This document shows, one piece after another, positions 57,642 to 64,000 of a stretch of DNA of 64,000 bases (the stretch's first letter is position 1; every line of letters begins with the position of its first letter). The notes beneath the pieces were generated by a model. The model did not search any database, was not told the DNA's origin, and saw only the letters and a program-made list of their open reading frames with translations. The DNA is from Odobenus rosmarus divergens (taxonomy: Eukaryota > Chordata > Mammalia > Carnivora > Odobenidae): contig NW_004450483.1 in NCBI RefSeq assembly GCF_000321225.1, positions 522,347 to 586,346 on the forward strand, given 5' to 3'. The position numbers and the translations under genes were made by a program.

Positions 57642-60600
57642 CCTCCACATTTCTGAGGGGCTAAACTAGGTATGCCCAACTGGGAAGACTTCTTTGATTC
57701 CAGTCATTGTTTAGGAACATTTGCTTTTTTTTTTTTTTTTTTTTTTATTCAACCAATTTTTCTGGCATGTCTGTGACAGCCAAACCAAACTTTGCGAACT
57801 TAAAACACACAATCCAAATTTTGACAAGTTCTGTGCTCTAGAAGAAACCTTATCTCTAAGTAAACATTCATTAATATTCTTAGTAATGATCTCACTTTTT
57901 AAAAAAAAGATGAGGAAATTATGCTTTTCCTAGCTGGCTACTATTATTTCACTAACTTTGAAAAGAAAGAATCCTTATGTTTCTATCCAGACGGTAGCAG
58001 AGTCAGACTTGGAACAGTTTGGATCACTTCAAGGTGGATTATAACCTGCTTGATGCTGCCGTGTCATAAATATGCCCCATCGCCCTTTTTAAAATCCTTG
58101 CCGTTTCTGGCCACCTTGTCTCCTAAACAGTATTGTTCTCCTTTCTTTCTGGTGCCCGTGTTTACTTTTGCTCTCTGTTTGCTGACATTTATAATCTTTG
58201 GTTCTTATGTTACATAGAACACAGGGGCAAAACCTAAAGTTCACCCTGATTCAGGCAGCTTGCCAAAAACTGGGGGCTTGGCATCTAGAGGGAAGTCAGG
58301 AACATCTACCCGCCTTGCCAAAAATGATGTCTGCCTTGGGAAACTTTCTGTAACCGAGTGTAAGAGAGAGGGCCTCAAACTTACCATCTCAAAGTGCACC
58401 TTCTGGCTTTTTATTTTCAGACATTTTCCGAAAACGTTTTTATGTTAGGTACATTTGATTAAGTGCTTCATGCAGGGTGACATGGAGAATTCCTGGAGTT
58501 CTGGAAGAGGAAGTTCTCCTTGGGTTTGGGTTTCAGCTCGGCAGATGTGAAAGTCTGTGGACCCAGCAGCTGCCTAGGGTAGGGTAGCTCCCTTTCACCT
58601 GAACCACAAGAGAGCACGGAGAGGTGGGAGGGAAGGAAGGACACCTTACGATGGGACCAAGTTCTCGCTGTGAGCCTGCCAGTACCCTTCCTCGTCCCAT
58701 TAATGCTCGCTGCTTGCTGAGGGGCGCGGGGAGGCGGTCTGCTCCTGTCAGGACTGTTGAGTGGCGCTGCTGACACCTGAATCCCAGGCTGTTTGCATGC
58801 CTGTCTGCACCCGCTGAGCTGCTGCCCCGCTCCCAGTGGGATCCTAAACGTGGATTCCTGTCCCTCGGTATTTCTGCCTTGGCTGTGTCTATGAAGTTAT
58901 CCAGTATTTTCTGACTCTGCTATTTTTTCCCCCATGTTTAAAAACTAAGAAAGTTTTTTCAGTCAGTACTAAGCTTTCTGAGCAGTATGTTAGGATACTT
59001 GGAAACAGTAGTTTTGCACAGCAGAAAGGCATGGGTTTCAGAGCACGGTCTCCCTGTGGGACCAGCTTAGAAAAGAGATGGACCCCCTCTTCCACTGTCC
59101 ACCTTCTGCTTAGCGGTATGTAACTCAGCCACGTGCCCAGTGTGGGGCTTTCCCAAGTGCACTGTGGACTTAAAGCAACCCGTGGGACATGCAGGAACTG
59201 AGGAGGAAGAAAAGCACTTGATTTTAGGGTAATTCGTCGCGTGATGGAAGTCTTCTCAGAAATACACTGCCCCTCGTCAAATAGCGGATACTAGAAAAAA
59301 CCAACCTGAACTAAAGTCTCTTTTGCAAAGGACAGAGCTGTTGCCTTTCAGGCATGTCACCTGGAATGGAACCCTCTGGGCCTTCTATGGTTGATTTTGC
59401 CCAAGGCTCAAGTTGGTCATTTATAGATATCTTGCTTCCTCCTCATTTTCTGGGCTAGCTCCTCGGTTGGAACATGTAAATGCAAATCAGTGAGGCATGC
59501 CCCAGAGGTGACTTTGCCAGTCATGGGCATTTTTAAAAATACATACACTGTGGGAGTACTCGTTTGACAAACTCACTGAGCACCTGGTCACCTCGTGCAT
59601 ATTGGGCATTCTGTTGGGCACGGGGGATAAAAAAATGGCTAAGATGGGAGCTCACCTTCCAGGGACTTGTAGTCTAGTGGGAGAGAGCACTTTAGCAAGG
59701 TGTGTGAGTGCAGTGATGAAAGTGTGCACAACGCGGCTTCCCAGAGCCGTTCTACTGTGAGTGAGTCTTGAAGGCTGACCTGGCCCAGCCAGGAGAAGAG
59801 CACGAGTGAGCGACAGTGAGGAAGAATGGAGGGGTTAGCTGGGGCTCTGAGAAGTGGCCAGTGGGGCATGTGCAGGGTGTGCCCTCAGCTCCGTGTCACC
59901 AGGGCACAGGGGGATGGGGGAGAGGGCATAAACACCGCTAGACGGTCAGGCAGGAGCCAAGCCTTGCTGGCCTTCCATGCCGTCTCAACGAATGCGGGCC
60001 TGGTTTCGGGTTAGCTTTTTAGATTCTTGGCAATGGCAGAGCCACTTGATGTGGGTGCTAGCCCAGGTCAGAGGGGTCCTCTGGCCAGAGCTGTGCTCTC
60101 TGGCAGCCCCAGAGCTCCCAGGTGCTTCACTCTGCCCCCCGGTGGCCTCTTGGCTGCAGGTGTTTGTAGGTTATCTCACTCCATTATCTGTCACAGTTGA
60201 TACCTTTTATATCCCCATTTTAGAATTTTCTAAAAAATTGAGGCCCGATTATCAGACCAATTGAGTGTCTTGCCGGAGGAATGAACTCAGGTTTGTCTGC
60301 TGCGCTGCTCTCAGAGGCTGAGAATGTGTCCATACAACTCTGGAGCTGCCCTTCTTGAGGTGAAAGGTGGAAGGTCATGCGTGCCCACCAGGGCCACGCA
60401 ACACTCTGCTTTCAGGGGACGTGTGTGGAAAAAGCTGCGCCTTGGCAGGAGATTGAGTTGGCAAGGAGAGAATCACAGTGGGCTTTCTCTAAATTGTCTC
60501 GTGTGTGTAAAGTGGAGGGCGTTGTCATTAGTGTGACTGAGTTCATGCTTATGGACAGGGCGTCGGCCCGCTTGTGTCAAGGTGCCTGGGAAGGCTGAGC

Positions 60601-62934
60601 TCGCCGCCTGGCTCACCCAGACTGCTCACATACTCTAGAGGAGGTGGAGGCACGGTGGGCTGGCTTTGCATGACCAGGGCCCTTGATCTGGAGGCATCTC
60701 CACAGAACACTCGGGATGCGTTCCACAGATGCTCATTCTGCGTCCCGTCCCTCCCCAACTTCCTTTCATCTAATCCTGGCCAAAGGCAGGACGCTCTGCA
60801 GACGGCAGCTCCCCGCCGTTCGGCCCCTGCCTGCTTCTGTGGCCTGGTCCATCACTTCCTGGGGTTTTGCATCCTCATGCTGCCCCTCTGCACAGACCGC
60901 CCCCCACCCCCCACCCCCAGTCCAGCACTGTGAGGGCTGGGCCCCCAGCCATCGTCCTCACGCCTGTGGCCTGAGCTCTGAGCTCAGTCCCTGACACACG
61001 GGAATAAATGAATGTATACACAGAGCATGAAACAGAAGGCAGAAGGAATGGTGACGTTGCTCTTAGGGGCTTATTAAGAATAAGATTCTTTTAAAGTAAA
61101 ATGATCTGTCTCTAGTGCTTTGCATGATATAAATAATAAGCATAGATAAATTGTGGATGTTCTTGATACCTGTCTTCTCACATGTACACAGTATTCATCC
61201 TTGAACCATGCTGATCAGGGTCCCCGTTTTTATTCCTGAAATGATTAATACATAAGCCCAGTTTGCCCCCACAGAGTATGCATTGTGTCCACGAGCATGC
61301 TGGCCAGGTGATGGGGGCATGAGCTTATTGAATGAGACACCTAGACTTTGGTCAGTGCTTTAAGGAGATAGCAGGCCCTCCCAGGGAAAGTTCAAAAGGC
61401 CTCTAACAAGAAAGAAAGAGAACTTTGAGAATTCAAGAAGGCAGGGCCTCTTTAAATAGAAACCTATCCTCAGGAAGACAGAATGAAATTCAGTCCATCT
61501 GGAAGTGTTGCACACCTGGTAAATATCCAGCCTTACAGTGTACTTTGGGGTACAAAGGAAATGCCCCAGCCTCTGTCTACTAGGCCTTTGCAGCCTGTTT
61601 GGGAAGAAGGGGACACACATGAAAATGTTGGCAAGAATGCAAAGCAACCTATAATAGGTGCCGGCAGTAGAGGAAAAACTCTAGGTGTTGAGGAAAAAGA
61701 TCTTTCTGCTGGTCAGGGAGGGCACATGGTCAACCACGTGTGTTTGAAGGACAGTGAGTTTTGTAGTTTAGCAGAGGAGAGCTTGCAGAAACATAGGAGA
61801 TAAACAGAGATAACAATAGTTATTATGGTGATCGTAATGATATCCTGTATTATAAATACAGAGGCACCAGAGTCAGCTAACAACCAGGGAGTGTGACTCC
61901 ACGCCAGGGCTCAGATTCAGTTCTGAAGATGACGGGCCGCCAGCACCCCATCCTCCCTGCTCCCCATGAACCAAGGACTGAACTGTTAAGTTTCCCTGAT
62001 CTCAAAAAAACACTTGAAGTAAATTTTTATGAACACATTCTCCTGGCTACGAACAGTCCTATGACGCTCATTGCAGTTTTTCAATTTAAAAAAATATGAA
62101 GAAGAAAATAAAATGACCCATAATCTTACCACACTCTGAGATAGTGAGTGAACATTTCGTGCATTTCCTTCCAAGTTTTTCATAGTGTTAATTGCCGGGT
62201 GTTGGGACATGAGTAGCCAAGGTGGAACTTCCACCGTTAATGCAGCATGACCAGTCTTAATACCGATTTTTAAATGAGATGAATTCAGCCCCCTTGTGTG
62301 GAAAGGATTTCCCATTACTGTTCAGAGAGCAGAGCAGACACGTGGACCGCTGAGGCACACCCTGGGAAGTGAGCCCTGTTCATGGGGTAGCGTAGTCCCA
62401 GCTGAACACAAGGCTGGGCTGCATCTTGTCCCGAAACCATGACCGCAGTGCCCTGAGATCTGACCCTGTGCCTCCTAGAGAGAGGAGCCAGGGCTCTGGG
62501 GGGCAGCGCCTCAGTCAGGGCCCTGCAGTGACCTCATGAGGTCCGTATGTCCTATCCTCCCTGGCTTGTAAGCCCCGATGTCTTAGCCCACTCTTGCCTA
62601 AGTCTAGAAGATGCCTTCCAGATGGTCTGTCTGCTGTTTTTGTTGGTCAGTCTTTGCTTCAATCACGAGAGCACTGGGGTGATTGAAGGCTTGAGGTGAT
62701 AACCTTGATCTTGTTGCTGAGTTAAAGACAGAGCTGACTTGTTTCAAATAGCAGAACACAAAGCAGAGAAGAATCTGGGTGGAATGACTGGTCCAGGGCA
62801 GTAGGAGAAAAGTAGTAGATTTTCATTACATTTCATAAGAAAATGCATACATGTTTACAGCCTGGTGTTTTTGTTGATCATTTATGTATGTAGCCCTGTG
62901 CTATTAGTAGGAGTAACTTTCCTCTACTAAATAG

Positions 62935-63065
62935 TACATTCTGATACTACTTATCAAATGGTATTTGTGAGGTATCCCCATCTTACAGATAAGGAGATGG
63001 GGGTTTAGCACTTGTGAATGGCCTGGCTGGGGTTTACCACCTAAGTCCAGAGCCCGTGCTCTTTG
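62935..63065 (-). repeat. MIR-like remnant
   Basis: 'tatccccatcttacagataa' followed by 'ggagatgggggtttagcact' and 'ccagagcccgtgctctttgt' fit minus-strand MIR. Confidence 0.75.
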
Positions 63066-63305
63066 TTCCTTGCTGGTTTTGCGTTTAACTTCTGCCTTTA
63101 TTACAGAGGGTTTTTGCGGCCCTTCTCGTGGCCTCTAGTACAAGTACTTAGTGTATTCTAGCGCATTGTGACCTTTTCAGAGGTCAGGCTGCTCCTTTGG
63201 CCATGAGGTGGCCATTTCATGTATCTTTTTCAAAAGGGTGCAAGGTGAGGTGATACCAGCATAGATTCTTGGAAAAGCAACTTCCCATAAGAATCTCTTC
63301 ACAGG

Positions 63306-63542
63306 GGGGAAAATGAAACAAGACGAAACCAGAGAGGGAGACAAACCGTAAGAGACTCTTAATCTCAGGAAACAAACTGAGGGTTGCTGGAGTGGAGGGG
63401 GGTGGGAGGGATGGGGTGGCTGGGTGATGGACATTGGGAAGGGTATGTGCTAGGGTGAGCGCTGTGAATTGTGCAAGACTGTTGAATCACAGACCTGTAC
63501 CTCTGAAACAAATAATACATTATATGTTAATTAAAAAAAAAA
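63306..63542 (+). mobile_element. 5'-truncated carnivore L1, 3' UTR stub
   Basis: 'agagactcttaatctcagga', 'aacaaactgagggttgctgg', 'tcacagacctgtacctctga' and 'aataatacattatatgttaa' are an L1 3' UTR end different from the copies at 35042 and 57360. It is flanked by 17-bp repeats 'aagaatctcttcacagg' (63289-63305) and a one-mismatch copy at 63543-63559. Confidence 0.92.
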
Positions 63543-63808
63543 AAGAATCTCCTCACAGGAAAACCCGGAATTCTTTCTGAGCCTCCCCAACTGCTTTACA
63601 ATTAGGCGCTTCCATGGAATCCTGAGTATTGAAGCCATTCTGAATTTTCTTCTAGGCTTCTCTCTAGTTGTTTTAATTGTGGATGATGTCCCACAGGCTG
63701 TGGGAGAGCATTTATATTTATTTTTAGCTCCTAATCTTCGAGGGCAGAGACTCTCAAATTTTTCTGTATGGGAGACTCTCCCAAGTGCTTAGTATTAAAA
63801 CAGCTTGC

Positions 63809-64000
63809 TGGGGGATGCCTGGGTGGCTTAGTCAGTTAAGCATCCAACTCTTGGTTTTGGCTCAGGTCATGATCTGAGTGGTGAGACTGAGCCCTGCATC
63901 AGGCTTCACACTCAGTGGGGAGTCTGCTTGAGATTCTCTCTCTCCCTCTGCCCCTCCCCGCCCACTTGCACATGCGCTTGCTTTCTGTCTCTCAAATAAA
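63809..64000 (+). repeat. CAN-SINE, cut by window end
   Basis: The head 'gggggatgcctgggtggctt' is followed by 'gttaagcatccaactcttgg', 'gctcaggtcatgatctgagt', a CT-rich tail and 'ctctcaaataaa' at the last base. Confidence 0.94.

Larger units (their letters stand above)
1..64000 (+). other. CLASP2: CLASP2 gene body, central part
   Basis: Every recognised coding segment belongs to one plus-strand gene, CLASP2, a microtubule plus-end tracking protein. Known for the family: CLASPs bind tubulin through TOG domains, bind EB1 through SxIP motifs, and use a C-terminal domain to bind CLIP-170, LL5beta and CENP-E. They promote microtubule rescue and suppress catastrophe at the cell cortex, Golgi and kinetochores. 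Seen here: fifteen exons with GT-AG borders whose phases agree at all fourteen junctions and which join into one open frame of 685 whole codons without a stop. The start codon, TOG1/TOG2, the rest of the C-terminal domain and the 3' UTR lie outside the window. No promoter-like or CpG-island stretch was noticed. Confidence 0.96.
50684..64000 (+). other. CLASP2: CLASP2 intron, 5' part (at least 13.3 kb)
   Basis: Sequence up to the window end is intronic. It holds CAN-SINEs (52331, 57326 with a nested L1 stub, 63809), an L1 3' stub at 63306, MIR-like remnants (51120, 54285, 55275, 56120, 56965, 62935), T22 runs at 52259-52280 and 57725-57746, and an ancient dispersed-repeat-like copy near 59545-59830. 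Open frames of 60-119 codons here have no splice context or recognisable products. Confidence 0.85.

Noticed and set aside
60574..60994. Two overlapping plus-strand open frames of 103-119 codons
   Set aside because: The region is GC- and C-rich with low stop density; there is no recognised protein, no splice-site context and no Kozak-like start.
63400..63542. Apparent polyadenylation-like A-rich end
   Set aside because: It is the A-tail of an L1 3' stub with target-site duplications, not a gene terminus.
50684..64000. Possible next CLASP2 exon in the last 13 kb
   Set aside because: The expected V-V-R-A-A-E-E start and the following conserved HEAT text were not seen in any frame, so the next exon probably lies beyond the window.
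1..64000. CRISPR arrays, operons, phage or plasmid modules
   Set aside because: The DNA is vertebrate; the only regular repeats are SINEs, L1 stubs, MIR remnants and microsatellites.

Overview
The window is mammalian nuclear DNA, and all of it appears to lie inside one gene. Its lineage-specific repeats are tRNA-derived carnivore CAN-SINEs (SINEC type; heads reading like 'cgcctgggtggctcag', tails ending in CT-rich DNA then 'aaataaataaaatctt') and short 5'-truncated L1 copies with the carnivore L1 3' end. The youngest SINEs have the 'gcgactgcctt..ggctcaggtca' and 'gctccctgctcagcaggga' form, which I associate with arctoid carnivores (bears, seals, mustelids). No dog-type SINEC_Cf and no felid-type copy was seen. 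I cannot resolve the species further.

The gene is CLASP2 (cytoplasmic linker-associated protein 2), plus strand, middle part only. Fifteen exons were located by translating between AG acceptors and GT donors and matching the products to remembered vertebrate CLASP2. Their phases agree at every junction: 2,057 coding bases equal 685 whole codons plus a two-base codon remainder at the 5' end. CLASP2 rather than CLASP1 is shown by segments such as IPHYLRQTEDVAEVLNHCAS, SRHTSSRTSPLTSP and RDGG-ASPATEGRGG, which differ in CLASP1. No other functional gene was found on either strand.

Layout: 1-1796 is intron upstream of the first visible exon. The exons at 1797-1904, 6591-6653 (cassette), 9579-9682 and the first part of 12913-13157 encode the basic Ser/Arg-rich linker that carries an SxIP EB-binding motif and GSK3-type sites. 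From the second part of 12913-13157 through 31403-31546 the exons encode the TOG3 HEAT-repeat domain. The exons at 32526-32632, 36750-36866 (cassette), 41383-41533 and 45812-46058 encode a Ser/Pro-rich and acidic linker. Those at 48588-48778 and 50555-50683 start the C-terminal CLIP-interacting HEAT domain. The last 13.3 kb is intron, and the next exon lies outside the window.

Introns hold about thirteen CAN-SINEs, four L1 3'-end stubs (one nested in a SINE), three older L1M-type fragments, many MIR-like remnants, a MER5-like and an LTR-like fragment, and simple repeats. The points most worth checking are two amino-acid changes in the GSK3/EB-regulatory exon, two frame-preserving cassette exons, a weak donor followed by a C20 tract after exon 45812-46058, inverted SINE pairs and a 44-bp Z-DNA-prone tract. 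I see no sign of an undescribed multi-gene system; this looks like an ordinary large vertebrate gene body.
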